A stretch of DNA of 64,000 nucleotides from positions 1-64,000 of the forward strand of contig NZ_CALRUC010000009.1 of the NCBI RefSeq assembly GCF_943371255.1. The letters run 5' to 3'. The first letter of the stretch is position 1, and each line of letters starts with the position of its first letter. The notes beneath the pieces were generated by a model. The model ran no database searches and had not been told where the DNA came from. It was given only the letters and a program-made list of their open reading frames with translations. This stretch comes from Ferrovibrio terrae_B. GTDB taxonomy: Bacteria; Pseudomonadota; Alphaproteobacteria; Ferrovibrionales; Ferrovibrionaceae. Made by a program: the position numbers and the translations under genes. This document shows positions 1 through 9,050 of this stretch, one piece after another.

Positions 1-752
1 AGTTTATCACCTGGATCGGTCAGCTTGCGCAGGGCGATCTCGGCAAGTCGGTGCTGTCGAAACAGCCGGTGGCCACCATGATCGGCCAACGCGTGGAACC
101 CACCATGTCACTGGCGCTCACCACATTGATCTTTGCCATCGTGGTTGCCGTGCCGATGGGCATTCTGGCCGCCTGGAAGCAGGGCAGCTGGTTTGACCGT
201 GGCATCATGGCACTGTCGGTGGCCGGCTTCTCGATCCCGGTCTTCGTGCTCGGCTATATCATGGTCTATGTCTTCTCGATGAAGCTCGACCTGTTCCCCG
301 CCCAGGGCTTTGCTCCGCTGCGCGATGGCCTGCCGGCCTTCCTCGAGCGCATCGCGCTGCCGACGGTAACGCTCAGCTTCATCTATATTGCGCTGTTCGC
401 CCGCATCACGCGCACGGCGATGCTGGAGGTCCTGAACGAGGACTATATCCGCACCGCCCATGCCAAAGGCCTGAAGGAGCATGTGGTGCTGGTGCGCCAT
501 GCGCTGCGTAACGCCGCCATCCCGATCGTCTCGGTGATCGGCATCGGCTTTGCCCTGCTGATCGGCGGCGTGGTGATCACGGAAACCGTGTTCAACATCC
601 CCGGTATCGGTCGCCTGGTGGTGGATGCCGTGCTCGGCCGCGATTATCCGATCATTCAGGGTATCATCCTGGTGTTCTCCGGTGTCTATGTGCTGATCAA
701 TCTGGCCATCGACATCGCCTATGTGTTGCTTGATCCCAGGATTCGTTACTGA
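1..752 (+). CDS. Peptide-type ABC transporter permease (DppB/OppB family), 5' end outside window
   Basis: This is an inner-membrane permease of an oligo/dipeptide-class ABC importer. The reading frame is open from base 3 to a TGA at 750-752, so the N-terminus lies upstream of the window. About five hydrophobic segments are visible. The cytoplasmic coupling loop reads EDYIRTAHAKGL, the EAA-type motif that contacts the ATPase, and the C-terminus is the typical LLDPRIRY. The next permease starts 2 bp after the stop, so the genes are an operon. Substrate cannot be read from the permease. The downstream hydrolases and hut genes suggest peptides or N-acylated amino compounds (inference). Confidence 0.9.
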   Translation, partial: FITWIGQLAQGDLGKSVLSKQPVATMIGQRVEPTMSLALTTLIFAIVVAVPMGILAAWKQGSWFDRGIMALSVAGFSIPVFVLGYIMVYVFSMKLDLFPAQGFAPLRDGLPAFLERIALPTVTLSFIYIALFARITRTAMLEVLNEDYIRTAHAKGLKEHVVLVRHALRNAAIPIVSVIGIGFALLIGGVVITETVFNIPGIGRLVVDAVLGRDYPIIQGIILVFSGVYVLINLAIDIAYVLLDPRIRY

Positions 753-754
753 CC

Positions 755-1597
755 ATGCGGCAAGTCTTTCGTCATGCGGCCTTTCGCAATCCTTCTGTCT
801 TGATCGGTGGCGGCATCCTGCTGGTGCTGCTGATCGTCGCCCTGCTGGCACCGCTGCTGACCGGACATGACCCCGGCAGCATTGCGCCGCGCTTCCGCCT
901 GCGCGGCCCGTCGGACCAGTTCATGATGGGCACTGACATGCTGGGCCGTGATGTCTGGACCCGTGTGGTGCATGGCGCCCGCATCTCCCTGCTGGTCAGC
1001 GCCTGTGTGGCCAGTATCGCCATCTCCATCGGCCTGGTGATCGGCCTGGTCTCGGGCTACATCCGCTGGCTCGACGGACCGATCATGCGCGCCATGGATG
1101 GTGTGATGGCAATTCCCGGCATCCTGCTGGCCATTGCACTGGTTTCGCTCAGCGGCGCCTCGCTGCTCACCGTGATCGTTGCCATCGTGATCCCTGAAAT
1201 CCCCCGCGTTGCCCGCCTGGTGCGCGGCGTCGTGCTGTCGATCCGCGAGGAACCCTATGTCGAGGCGGCCGTCGGCCTCGGTACGCCGACGGTGAAAATC
1301 CTGATCCAGCACATCCTGCCCAATACGCTCGCGCCGCTGATCGTGCAGGGAACATACATCTGCGCTTCCGCCATCCTGGTGGAAGCCATCCTCAGCTTCC
1401 TCGGTGCCGGCCTGCCGCCGGAAATTCCCACCTGGGGCAATATCATCGCCGAAGGTCGCGGCGTGTTTCAGCGCGCGCCCTGGATCATCCTGTTCCCCGG
1501 CGGCTTCCTGGCTGTCACCATCCTGGCCGTCAACATCCTGGGTGATGGCCTGCGCGACACGCTGGACCCGCGCATGAAAAAGCGGCTGGGAGCCTGA
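755..1597 (+). CDS. Peptide-type ABC transporter permease (DppC/OppC family)
   Basis: This is the second inner-membrane subunit of the importer, 280 aa, a normal DppC length. It has an N-terminal membrane helix near residues 18-35 and the conserved stretch MGTDMLGRDVWTRVVHGAR after it. It also has an EAA coupling loop (EPYVEAAVGLG) and the family C-terminus GDGLRDTLDPRM. The ATG lies 2 bp after the preceding stop and the ATPase gene follows 3 bp after its own stop. It should form a heterodimeric channel with the upstream permease. Confidence 0.92.
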   Translation: MRQVFRHAAFRNPSVLIGGGILLVLLIVALLAPLLTGHDPGSIAPRFRLRGPSDQFMMGTDMLGRDVWTRVVHGARISLLVSACVASIAISIGLVIGLVSGYIRWLDGPIMRAMDGVMAIPGILLAIALVSLSGASLLTVIVAIVIPEIPRVARLVRGVVLSIREEPYVEAAVGLGTPTVKILIQHILPNTLAPLIVQGTYICASAILVEAILSFLGAGLPPEIPTWGNIIAEGRGVFQRAPWIILFPGGFLAVTILAVNILGDGLRDTLDPRMKKRLGA

Positions 1598-1600
1598 ACC

Positions 1601-3226
1601 ATGTCAGAGCCCAAGACCGCACCGGTCCTCAGTGTCAAAAACCTGTCCGTTGCCCTGCCCAAGGGCGGCGACCGCAGCCTGGCGGTGCAGGATATCAGTT
1701 TCGAGGTGTTGCCCGGCGAGATTGTCTGCCTGGTTGGCGAGTCCGGTTCTGGTAAATCGGTTACCGCCAGCACCGTGATGGGGCTGGGCAGTCTGCCGAT
1801 TGTCAGCGGTGAGATCCGTCTGGAAGGCGAAGACCTGCGCAAGGCTTCCAAGGCCCGCCTGCGCGCCTTACGTGGCAGCCGCATGTCGATGATCTTCCAG
1901 GAACCCATGACCGCGCTCAACCCGGTCCATCGGGTCGGCGAGCAGGTGGTCGAACTGCTGAAGGCCCATAATTGGAAGGGCCGCGGTATCAGTGCCGAAG
2001 AGCGGGTGCAGCAGCTGTTTGCCGATGTGCATCTGCCCGATCCGGAACGCCTGCTGAATTCCTATCCGCATCAGCTCTCGGGCGGTCAGCGCCAGCGCGT
2101 GATGATCGCCATGGCACTGGCCCTTCAGCCTGCCCTGCTGATTGCCGACGAGCCAACCACGGCCCTGGACGTCACCACACAGGCGCAGATCCTGAAGCTG
2201 CTACGCGACCTGCAGCGCGAGCGCGGCACCGGCGTGCTGTTCATCACGCACGATTTTGGCGTCGTTGCCGATATCGCCGACCGTGTGGTGGTGATGCGTT
2301 ATGGCGAGGTGGTGGAAAGCGGCAAGACCGAAGACGTGCTCTACCGGCCGCAGCACGATTATACCAAGATGCTGATCAAGGCCGTGCCTCGCCTGAGACC
2401 ACGCGAAGCCACGCCGATCACCACCGAAGCGGTGTTGCGCGCCGAGCATCTGCAGAAAATCTATGTCACCACCAGCATGTTCAAGGGTACGCGCGAAGTG
2501 CGTGCCGTGGACGACATCGCGCTCGACCTGTATAAGGGGCAGACACTTGGTATCGTCGGCGAGTCCGGTTCAGGCAAATCAACAGCGGCACGCTGTGTCG
2601 CCCGCCTGATCGACCCGACCGGCGGCAAGGTAATGCTGGACGATACCGACATCGCCCATCTTGGCGTGCGCGCCCTGCACCCGTTCCGCCGCCGCATCCA
2701 GGTGGTGTTCCAGGATCCCTATCGGTCCCTCAACCCGCGCCGCACCGTGGCGCAGTCGATCATTGAGGGTCCGCTGAACTACGGCGTCTCGCGCGCTGAA
2801 GCGCTGGAACGCGCCCGCAAGCTGCTGAATATCGTCGGCATCGATGTCAATGCGCTGGACCGCTATCCGCACCAGTTCTCCGGCGGTCAGCGCCAGCGTC
2901 TGGCGATTGCCCGCGCCCTGGCCATGGAGCCGGAAATCCTGGTCGCCGATGAAGCTGTATCGGCGCTCGATGTCTCGGTGCAGGCCCAGGTGCTCGACCT
3001 GCTGGAGCACATTCGCGACCAGTTCGGCATTGCCATTCTGTTCATCACCCATGACCTGCGCGTAGCTGCCCGGCTGTGTGATCGTATCGCGGTGATGCAG
3101 CGCGGCAAGATCGTGGAGTTTGCCGAAACTGCGAAACTCTTCGCTTCGCCGCAACATGAGTACACCAAGCAGCTGTTTGCGGCCCTACCGGGCCGCGACT
3201 GGCTGGAGGCCGAACTGGCCAGTTAG
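1601..3226 (+). CDS. Fused double ATP-binding protein of peptide ABC transporter (DppD-DppF type)
   Basis: This 541-aa cytoplasmic protein joins two complete nucleotide-binding domains, equivalent to separate DppD and DppF proteins. Each half has a Walker A (GESGSGKS), a signature (LSGGQRQR in the first, FSGGQRQR in the second), a Walker B (LLIADEPTT, then ILVADEAVS) and an H-loop (FITHDF and FITHDL). The oligopeptide-transporter C-terminal extension follows each domain. It powers the two upstream permeases. No substrate-binding protein is visible here, so that gene is probably upstream of the window. Confidence 0.93.
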   Translation: MSEPKTAPVLSVKNLSVALPKGGDRSLAVQDISFEVLPGEIVCLVGESGSGKSVTASTVMGLGSLPIVSGEIRLEGEDLRKASKARLRALRGSRMSMIFQEPMTALNPVHRVGEQVVELLKAHNWKGRGISAEERVQQLFADVHLPDPERLLNSYPHQLSGGQRQRVMIAMALALQPALLIADEPTTALDVTTQAQILKLLRDLQRERGTGVLFITHDFGVVADIADRVVVMRYGEVVESGKTEDVLYRPQHDYTKMLIKAVPRLRPREATPITTEAVLRAEHLQKIYVTTSMFKGTREVRAVDDIALDLYKGQTLGIVGESGSGKSTAARCVARLIDPTGGKVMLDDTDIAHLGVRALHPFRRRIQVVFQDPYRSLNPRRTVAQSIIEGPLNYGVSRAEALERARKLLNIVGIDVNALDRYPHQFSGGQRQRLAIARALAMEPEILVADEAVSALDVSVQAQVLDLLEHIRDQFGIAILFITHDLRVAARLCDRIAVMQRGKIVEFAETAKLFASPQHEYTKQLFAALPGRDWLEAELAS

Positions 3227-3260
3227 GCCAATCTCCCTGGAATCCCGCGTGGAGGATGCG

Positions 3261-4550
3261 ATGTCAGCACTTCTTGATCAGGTCGACCTGACGGATATCA
3301 AGAATGCGGTCGACAGCCTGCGCAGTGAGGCCGCCGATCTGCTGGCTGATATGGTGCGCTGCCCGTCGCTGCTGGGTGACGAGAAAAGTGCGCAGGATTT
3401 GGTACGCAGCGTTTTCGAGGCAATGGGCCTTGAGATCGATGAATTCGCCATCGACGAAGCCAAACTCAAAAGCCATCCGGGTTACTCACCGTCTATCGTC
3501 TCCTATGATGGCCGCCACAATATCGTCGGCATCCATAAGCCACGCCGGGGCACGCGCGGAAAATCACTGATTTTCAACGGTCATATCGACGTGGTACCGG
3601 TCGGCGCCGAAGCCCTGTGGACCAAGCCGCCGTTTGAACCCTGGATCGAGGGTGACAAGCTCTATGGCCGCGGCGGCGGCGACATGAAGTCGGGCATCGT
3701 CGCCTATATCATCGCGATGAAGGCGCTGAAAAAACTCGGGGTCGAACCGGCCGCCGAAGTGATCCTGCAGTCAGTGGTGGAAGAGGAGTGCACTGGAAAC
3801 GGGGCGCTCGCCTGCCTGGTGCAGGGCTATCGAGCCGATGCCGCGATCATCCCTGAACCTTTCAACGGTATCATGCATGCCCAGATGGGCGTGATGTGGC
3901 TGGCGCTGGAAGTGGCCGGCAAGCCAGTGCATGCCTCGGTGGCCCATACCGGCGTCGCCGCTATTGATTTCGCCCTCTACATGTTCGGCGAGCTGAAAAA
4001 ACTGGAGCATCAGTGGAACGCGCCGGAAGGTCGCCATGCCGAGTACCATGCGCACGAACATCCGGTGAATTTCAATCTCGGAAAAATTCAGGGCGGTGAA
4101 TGGGCTTCCTCGGTGCCGACCGCTTGTCGCGCCGACATTCGCCTCGGCTTCTATCCTGGTATCACCCCGGCAGAGGTCCGCGAGACCGTCGAAAAACTTT
4201 TCGCTGAGGCGCACCGTAAGCACCCACAGAACAACAGCATTGAATACAAGGTAATCTACGAAGGATTTCAGGCGGAAGGCTTCGTGCTCGACATCAACAC
4301 GCCCATGGTGACCACTTTGGCGGATTGCCATCGCAGCGTCACGGGCAGCGATGTCGCGTTCAATGCCTTCACCGGCACCACCGATGCGCGCTTTTTCAAT
4401 CTCTACGGTAATATCCCGGCCACCTGTTATGGCCCGACAGCTGCCAATATCCATGGCATCGACGAGTGGGTGTCGATCGACAGCATGATGGAAGTTGCCA
4501 GCGTTCTGGCCACCTTCACTGCGCGCTGGTGTGGCGTGAACCGTCTCTAA
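3261..4550 (+). CDS. M20 family deacylase/peptidase (ArgE/DapE type)
   Basis: This is a zinc-dependent cytoplasmic hydrolase of 429 aa that cleaves N-acyl or peptide bonds. Visible M20 motifs are GHIDVVP (metal His and Asp) near residue 110, GRGGGDMKSG (bridging Asp) and VVEEE (catalytic and metal Glu). A lid domain follows and the late metal His is in NIHGIDEW. I chose ATG 3261 because GGAGG lies 5-9 bases upstream; the frame stays open further upstream into the ATPase gene. The family includes acetylornithine deacetylase, succinyl-diaminopimelate desuccinylase and carnosinase-like dipeptidases. With a peptide importer before it and hut genes after it, a dipeptide or N-acyl amino acid such as a histidine derivative is plausible, but this is inference. 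Confidence 0.88.
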   Translation: MSALLDQVDLTDIKNAVDSLRSEAADLLADMVRCPSLLGDEKSAQDLVRSVFEAMGLEIDEFAIDEAKLKSHPGYSPSIVSYDGRHNIVGIHKPRRGTRGKSLIFNGHIDVVPVGAEALWTKPPFEPWIEGDKLYGRGGGDMKSGIVAYIIAMKALKKLGVEPAAEVILQSVVEEECTGNGALACLVQGYRADAAIIPEPFNGIMHAQMGVMWLALEVAGKPVHASVAHTGVAAIDFALYMFGELKKLEHQWNAPEGRHAEYHAHEHPVNFNLGKIQGGEWASSVPTACRADIRLGFYPGITPAEVRETVEKLFAEAHRKHPQNNSIEYKVIYEGFQAEGFVLDINTPMVTTLADCHRSVTGSDVAFNAFTGTTDARFFNLYGNIPATCYGPTAANIHGIDEWVSIDSMMEVASVLATFTARWCGVNRL

Positions 4551-4583
4551 ACATATAAAAAAATCGTTTACCACGAGGCCGCT

Positions 4584-5972
4584 ATGACCGAGCTGCATAA
4601 CCTGAGTGCCTATGATCTCTGGATGGGCTACCGCACCGGCGCCATCTCGCCGGTGGAAGCGACCAAGGCAGCGCTCAAGCGCATTGAACTATGGGAACCA
4701 AAGATCAATGCCATGTATGTCATTGACGCCGAGGGTGCCCTGACGCAGGCCAAAGCCTCGGAGCAGCGCTGGCGCAAGGGCCAGCAACTCAGCCCGCTGG
4801 ACGGCGTGCCGATTACCCTGAAAGAGAATATCGCCAGCAAGGGCGTGCCCACGCCGGTGGGCACGGCAGCCGCGATTCTGGCGCCGAGCAGTGTGGATGC
4901 GCCCCCGGCAGCCCGCGTGCGCGAAGCCGGCTGCGTGTTCCTCGGTAAGACCACCATGCCGGATTTCGGCATGCTGGCGTCGGGTGTTTCCAGCCTGCAC
5001 GGCACCACACGCAATCCGTGGAATCTGAAACGCAATACTGCCGGGTCGTCATCCGGCGCCGGTGCCGCCATCGCCGCCGGTTATGGCCCGCTCGCGCTCG
5101 GCACCGATATCGGTGGCTCCGTGCGCCTGCCCGCCGCCTATAATGGTATTTTCGCGCTGAAGCCGAGCCTGGGACGTATTCCGATCAATCCGCCCTATCT
5201 CGGACGGGTCACCGGTCCAATGACGCGCACGGTGATGGACAGCGCTCTGCTGATGAACCACCTGACCCTGCCGGATGGCCGTGATTACATGTCGCTGCCT
5301 TATCAGGAACAGGACTATCCCAAGCTGCTGGATGGCGAGGTGAAAGGCCTGAAGATCGGCCTGCTGCTCGACGCGGGCCTGGGTATCCCGGTTCAGCCGG
5401 CGGTGAAGGATGCCGTGCAGCGAGCCGCCAAGCTGTTCGAGTCGGCCGGTGCGGTCATCGAGCCGATCAAGTCCTTCATGACCCCGGCAATGGCCGACGG
5501 CCTCAACACCTTCTTCCAGTCGCGCGCCTATACCGATTTCGCCGCCATGCCGCCAGAGCGCCAGGCGAAGGTGCTGCCCTATATCGCGGCCTGGTGTCGC
5601 TCGGCGGCGGGCTATACCGCCGTCGATGTCATGCGGGCCCTCGGCCAGGTCTTCAGTCTGCGTGAAGCCACGGTCGCCGCCACCCTACCCTACGATTATG
5701 TGCTGACCCCGACTTCGCCGATCACCGCCTACGACGCCGAGGAAGCCGCGCCCGGCAACGACCCCCAATTCAAATCGGAGCACATCCGTTTCACCGCGCC
5801 GTTCAACCAATCGGAACAACCGGCGGCTTCGATTTGCGCCGGTTATGATGACGATGGGCTGCCGATCGGCCTGCAGATCGCCGGCAGGCGATTTGACGAT
5901 GCCGGCGTACTGCGCATGGCTCATATCTATGAGCAGATGCGCCCGGCCCTGCGTCCCTGGCCGGAACCGTGA
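4584..5972 (+). CDS. Amidase-signature family hydrolase
   Basis: This is a 462-aa amidase of the Ser-cisSer-Lys class. The catalytic lysine is in PITLKENI near residue 78, the glycine/serine-rich motif is AGSSSGAGAA, and the nucleophile serine is in TDIGGSVRLPAAYNG. The C-terminus has the usual GLPIGLQIAG block. It starts 33 bp after the M20 gene, separated by an A-rich spacer, with GAGG before the ATG. The amide substrate cannot be told from the sequence. Its position between a peptide importer, an M20 enzyme and hut genes suggests a step in degrading an imported amide. Confidence 0.88.
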   Translation: MTELHNLSAYDLWMGYRTGAISPVEATKAALKRIELWEPKINAMYVIDAEGALTQAKASEQRWRKGQQLSPLDGVPITLKENIASKGVPTPVGTAAAILAPSSVDAPPAARVREAGCVFLGKTTMPDFGMLASGVSSLHGTTRNPWNLKRNTAGSSSGAGAAIAAGYGPLALGTDIGGSVRLPAAYNGIFALKPSLGRIPINPPYLGRVTGPMTRTVMDSALLMNHLTLPDGRDYMSLPYQEQDYPKLLDGEVKGLKIGLLLDAGLGIPVQPAVKDAVQRAAKLFESAGAVIEPIKSFMTPAMADGLNTFFQSRAYTDFAAMPPERQAKVLPYIAAWCRSAAGYTAVDVMRALGQVFSLREATVAATLPYDYVLTPTSPITAYDAEEAAPGNDPQFKSEHIRFTAPFNQSEQPAASICAGYDDDGLPIGLQIAGRRFDDAGVLRMAHIYEQMRPALRPWPEP

Positions 5973-6017
5973 CCATCGGTCAACCGGGCTGGCGGTCCTG
6001 ATCCAGCCCGGCTGGAC

Positions 6018-6029
6018 TTGTATATACAA
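6018..6029. promoter_or_regulatory. Perfect 12-bp palindrome, candidate HutC operator
   Basis: TTGTATATACAA is a perfect inverted repeat in the 103-bp gap between the amidase stop and hutC. GntR/HutC-family regulators bind TGTA-N2-TACA-like palindromes, and this sequence contains TGTATATACA. Its place directly before a hutC-hutU pair makes autoregulation of hutC and repression of hutU the simplest reading. I see no second copy before the amidase. Confidence 0.7.
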
Positions 6030-6075
6030 TTGAACTTATACTGGCCCTGGTCACATTTCAGGGGCAGGGAAACCG

Positions 6076-6837
6076 ATGTCCGGGTCAGCAGCCACGCAGA
6101 ACGGGCCGACGCCGCGGTATCGCCGGGTCAAGGAATTCATCGTCAAGCATATCGAGGGCGGCGACTGGCGCGCCGGCGACCAGGTGCCATCGGAAAGCGC
6201 CCTGGTCAAACAGCTCAAGGTCAGCCGCATGACGGTGAACCGGGCGCTGCGCGAACTGACCCATGAGGGCCTGCTGGTGCGGGTGCAGGGCACCGGTACC
6301 TTCGTTGCCGAGAAGCGGCCGATCTTCAACCTTGTCGAGCTGCGTAATATTGCCGAGGAAATCGCCGAGCGTGGCCAGCGCCATGTCGCACGCGTCGAAC
6401 TGCTGAACGCCGAGAAGGCGCGCCAGGATATCGCCCGCGATCTCGGCCTCAATGCCAACGCCCCCGTCTATCATTCCGTACTGGTGCATATGGCCGATGG
6501 CATCCCGCTGCAGGTGGAGGATCGATTTGTCAATCCAGCCACCGCTCCCGGTTATCTCGATGCCGATTTCACTGCCATCACACCCAATGAATTCCTGATG
6601 CAGACGGCACCCGCAACCGAAGTCGAGCATATCGTCGAGGCAGCCATGCCGGATGCGCGAATCCGCAAACTGCTTAAAATGAGCGCGAACGAGCCCTGCC
6701 TGCGCCTGCGTCGCCGCACCTGGTCGGGCAGCCAAATCGTCACCGCCGCGATGCTGTGGCACCCCGGTCACGCGCATCGATTTACCACCCGCTTTTCCTA
6801 CCGCGCCGACGGCACGTCGAAGCGCACCTACCTTTAA
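6076..6837 (+). CDS. hutC: Histidine utilization repressor HutC (GntR family)
   Basis: This 253-aa regulator has an N-terminal GntR winged helix (about residues 10-75, with SRMTVNRALRELTHEGL as recognition region) and a C-terminal UTRA effector domain. HutC-like features of the effector domain are NIAEEIAERG, VEDRFVNPATAPGYL, EVEHIVEAAMPDA and RRTWSGSQIVT. HutC proteins respond to urocanate, which relieves repression. The gene sits 9 bp upstream of hutU and has a TTGTATATACAA palindrome in its own leader, so urocanate-induced expression of this unit is likely. Confidence 0.88.
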   Translation: MSGSAATQNGPTPRYRRVKEFIVKHIEGGDWRAGDQVPSESALVKQLKVSRMTVNRALRELTHEGLLVRVQGTGTFVAEKRPIFNLVELRNIAEEIAERGQRHVARVELLNAEKARQDIARDLGLNANAPVYHSVLVHMADGIPLQVEDRFVNPATAPGYLDADFTAITPNEFLMQTAPATEVEHIVEAAMPDARIRKLLKMSANEPCLRLRRRTWSGSQIVTAAMLWHPGHAHRFTTRFSYRADGTSKRTYL

Positions 6838-6846
6838 GAGGCCGCC

Positions 6847-8520
6847 ATGTCCGATAACCGTCGCGACAACACCCGAGTCATCCGCAGTCCGCATGGCAGC
6901 GACCTGCATACCAGCAACTGGCAGATCGAAGCCGCCTATCGGATGATGCGCAACAATCTCGATCCCGATGTGGCCGAAAAGCCTGAAGAACTGGTGGTCT
7001 ATGGCGGCATCGGCAGGGCAGCCCGCAACTGGCAGGCCTTCGACCAGATCCAGCAGGCCCTGAAAGTACTGAAGCCCGACGAAACCCTGCTGGTGCAATC
7101 GGGCAAGCCGGTCGGCGTGTTCCGTACCCATGAAGATGCGCCACGCGTGCTGCTTGCCAACTCGAACCTGGTGCCGGAATGGGCAACCTGGGAGCATTTC
7201 CACGAACTCGACCGCAAGGGCCTGATGATGTACGGCCAGATGACGGCCGGCTCCTGGATCTATATCGGCAGCCAGGGCATCGTGCAGGGCACCTACGAAA
7301 CCTTCGTCGAGATGGGCCGCCAGCATTATGGCGGCAACCTGAAGGGTCGCTGGATTCTAACCGCCGGCCTGGGCGGCATGGGTGGTGCACAGGCCCTCGC
7401 CGCCACCATGGCCGGCGCTTCGATGCTGGCGATTGAATGCCAGCCATCTCGAATCGAGATGCGGCTGCGTACCGGTTATCTCGACAAGAGGGCCGAAACG
7501 CTGGACCAAGCACTCGCTCTGCTCGATGAAGCCAAGACAGCCGGCAAGGCGATTTCGGTGGGTCTGCTGGGTAATGCGGCCGAAATCCTGCCCGAGATGG
7601 TCAAGCGCGGTATCCGCCCGGACGCCGTTACAGACCAGACCAGTGCCCATGATCCGCTGAACGGCTATCTGCCCGCCGGCTGGACACTGGAAAAATGGGA
7701 AAAGGCCAAGGATGTCGATCCGCAAAGTGTGATCAAGGCCGCCAAGGATTCAATGGCGGCCCATGTGCGTGCCATGCTGGATTTCCAGAAACAGGGCATC
7801 CCGACCTTCGATTACGGCAACAACATCCGCCAGATGGCCAAGGAGGTAGGCGTTGCCGAAGCCTTTGACTTCCCTGGCTTCGTACCAGCCTATATCCGGC
7901 CACTGTTCTGTCGCGGCATTGGTCCGTTCCGCTGGGTTGCGCTGTCTGGTGACCCGGAAGACATCTACAAGACCGACGCCAAGGTGAAGGAGCTGATCCC
8001 CGATGATCCGCATCTGCACACCTGGCTCGACATGGCGCGGGAGCGCATCCACTTCCAGGGCCTGCCGGCGCGCATCTGCTGGGTCGGACTGGGCCAGCGC
8101 CATCGCCTAGGCCTTGCCTTCAACGAGATGGTAGCCAGGGGCGAGTTGAAGGCGCCCATCGTGATCGGCCGCGACCATCTCGATTCCGGATCGGTCGCCA
8201 GTCCCAACCGCGAAACCGAGGCAATGAAGGACGGTTCTGATGCCGTTTCCGACTGGCCACTGCTCAATGCACTTCTGAACACCGCTTCCGGCGCCACCTG
8301 GGTGTCGCTGCATCACGGCGGCGGCGTGGGCATGGGTTTTTCCCAACATGCCGGCGTCGTCATTGTTGCCGACGGCACTGCGGCAGCGGCAAAACGCCTG
8401 GAACGCGTATTGTGGAATGACCCGGGCACCGGCGTGATGCGTCATGCCGATGCCGGCTATGACCTGGCCGTAGACTGCGCCCGAGAGCAAGGACTGACCC
8501 TGCCTTTCCTGGCCGGCTGA
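6847..8520 (+). CDS. hutU: Urocanate hydratase
   Basis: HutU converts urocanate to 4-imidazolone-5-propionate using a tightly bound NAD as electrophile. The protein is 557 aa, the normal size. Conserved blocks include LLVQSGKPVGVF, MYGQMTAGSWIYIGSQGI, the NAD loop TAGLGGMGGAQ, VTDQTSAHDPLNGYLP, FDFPGFVPAYIRPLFC, the catalytic cysteine in ARICWVGLG and HHGGGVGMG. The hutC gene is 9 bp upstream. Other hut enzymes (HutH, HutI, HutF/HutG) are not in the window. Small deviations such as TGYLD where I would expect TRYLD are noted, but the overall match is strong. Confidence 0.95.
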   Translation: MSDNRRDNTRVIRSPHGSDLHTSNWQIEAAYRMMRNNLDPDVAEKPEELVVYGGIGRAARNWQAFDQIQQALKVLKPDETLLVQSGKPVGVFRTHEDAPRVLLANSNLVPEWATWEHFHELDRKGLMMYGQMTAGSWIYIGSQGIVQGTYETFVEMGRQHYGGNLKGRWILTAGLGGMGGAQALAATMAGASMLAIECQPSRIEMRLRTGYLDKRAETLDQALALLDEAKTAGKAISVGLLGNAAEILPEMVKRGIRPDAVTDQTSAHDPLNGYLPAGWTLEKWEKAKDVDPQSVIKAAKDSMAAHVRAMLDFQKQGIPTFDYGNNIRQMAKEVGVAEAFDFPGFVPAYIRPLFCRGIGPFRWVALSGDPEDIYKTDAKVKELIPDDPHLHTWLDMARERIHFQGLPARICWVGLGQRHRLGLAFNEMVARGELKAPIVIGRDHLDSGSVASPNRETEAMKDGSDAVSDWPLLNALLNTASGATWVSLHHGGGVGMGFSQHAGVVIVADGTAAAAKRLERVLWNDPGTGVMRHADAGYDLAVDCAREQGLTLPFLAG

Positions 8521-8553
8521 AAAAGGGAAATCTGGCTGCCCATACAGCGGGTT

Positions 8554-8572
8554 GATTGGAAATCTGCCAATC
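8554..8572 (+). terminator. Weak hairpin after hutU
   Basis: GATTGG and CCAATC form a 6-bp stem with a 7-nt loop, 34 bp after the hutU stop. There is no clear U-tract, so it may be a weak or Rho-assisted terminator, or chance. It overlaps the only canonical upstream start codon of the next gene. Confidence 0.3.
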
Positions 8573-9050
8573 CAAAGCCCATGGCCGTTCACAATTCTTA
8601 ACCTGTCTCGGGGTATTTTTACGCTATGCTGCGGTATCATTTCCCGAGGAAAGCACCATCGCTACGTCAACCCTTCTGCGACGTTTTGACCGCCGCCGCC
8701 TAATCACTGCGGGCGGAATGGTCGCCGTCATTCTGATACTGGGCTATATCGGCTACACATTGCGTCCTTCCGCGCGCAACGCTGATGCGAATTTTTATAC
8801 ACCAGGCGTCACGCCCAAGCGTGAGGACTGCGTTATTACCCGCATGAAGACTTACGCCAAACTCGACAAGATGGTGATGCAGAGCATCGCCACGGAGTGT
8901 GAGTTGACCGTACAAAGCATCGAGGGGCATGAGAAACTGCGTCAGGCTTGGGAAGAACGCCAGGCTGTGCGCGACGCGACTCCCAAGCCCGTTGCCGCAC
9001 CAGAGCCCCCGCCAGCAGAAGCCGACAGGCTGCGCCGCGTCTGGCGCTAG
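8556..9050 (+). CDS. Small membrane-anchored hypothetical protein (start uncertain)
   Basis: I do not recognise this protein. It has a basic N-terminal stretch (LLRRFDRRR), one membrane helix (LITAGGMVAVILILGYIGY), then a periplasmic-looking domain with two cysteines (KREDCV and ATECEL) and a proline/alanine-rich C-terminus. The only canonical in-frame start is TTG 8556, which has no ribosome-binding site and lies inside a hairpin. A GAGGA sits 7 bases before an in-frame ATC at 8658, which would give a 130-aa protein starting right before the membrane helix. The real start may therefore be non-standard. The stop overlaps the convergent glycosyltransferase stop in a shared CTAG. Confidence 0.55.
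   Translation: MEICQSKAHGRSQFLTCLGVFLRYAAVSFPEESTIATSTLLRRFDRRRLITAGGMVAVILILGYIGYTLRPSARNADANFYTPGVTPKREDCVITRMKTYAKLDKMVMQSIATECELTVQSIEGHEKLRQAWEERQAVRDATPKPVAAPEPPPAEADRLRRVWR

Noticed and set aside
6085..7326. Long open frame on the minus strand (413 codons) opposite hutC and hutU
   Set aside because: It is a GC-rich shadow of two well-recognised genes, with no family features of its own. Other long antisense frames were rejected for the same reason.
6847..8520. Thiourocanate hydratase of ergothioneine breakdown
   Set aside because: The protein follows canonical HutU over its whole length and is next to hutC. No ergothionase-like gene is present.
8587..8602. GTTCACAATTCTTAAC, a near match to GTTC-N7-GAAC
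   Set aside because: The second half is TTAAC in the wrong register, not GAAC at N7.
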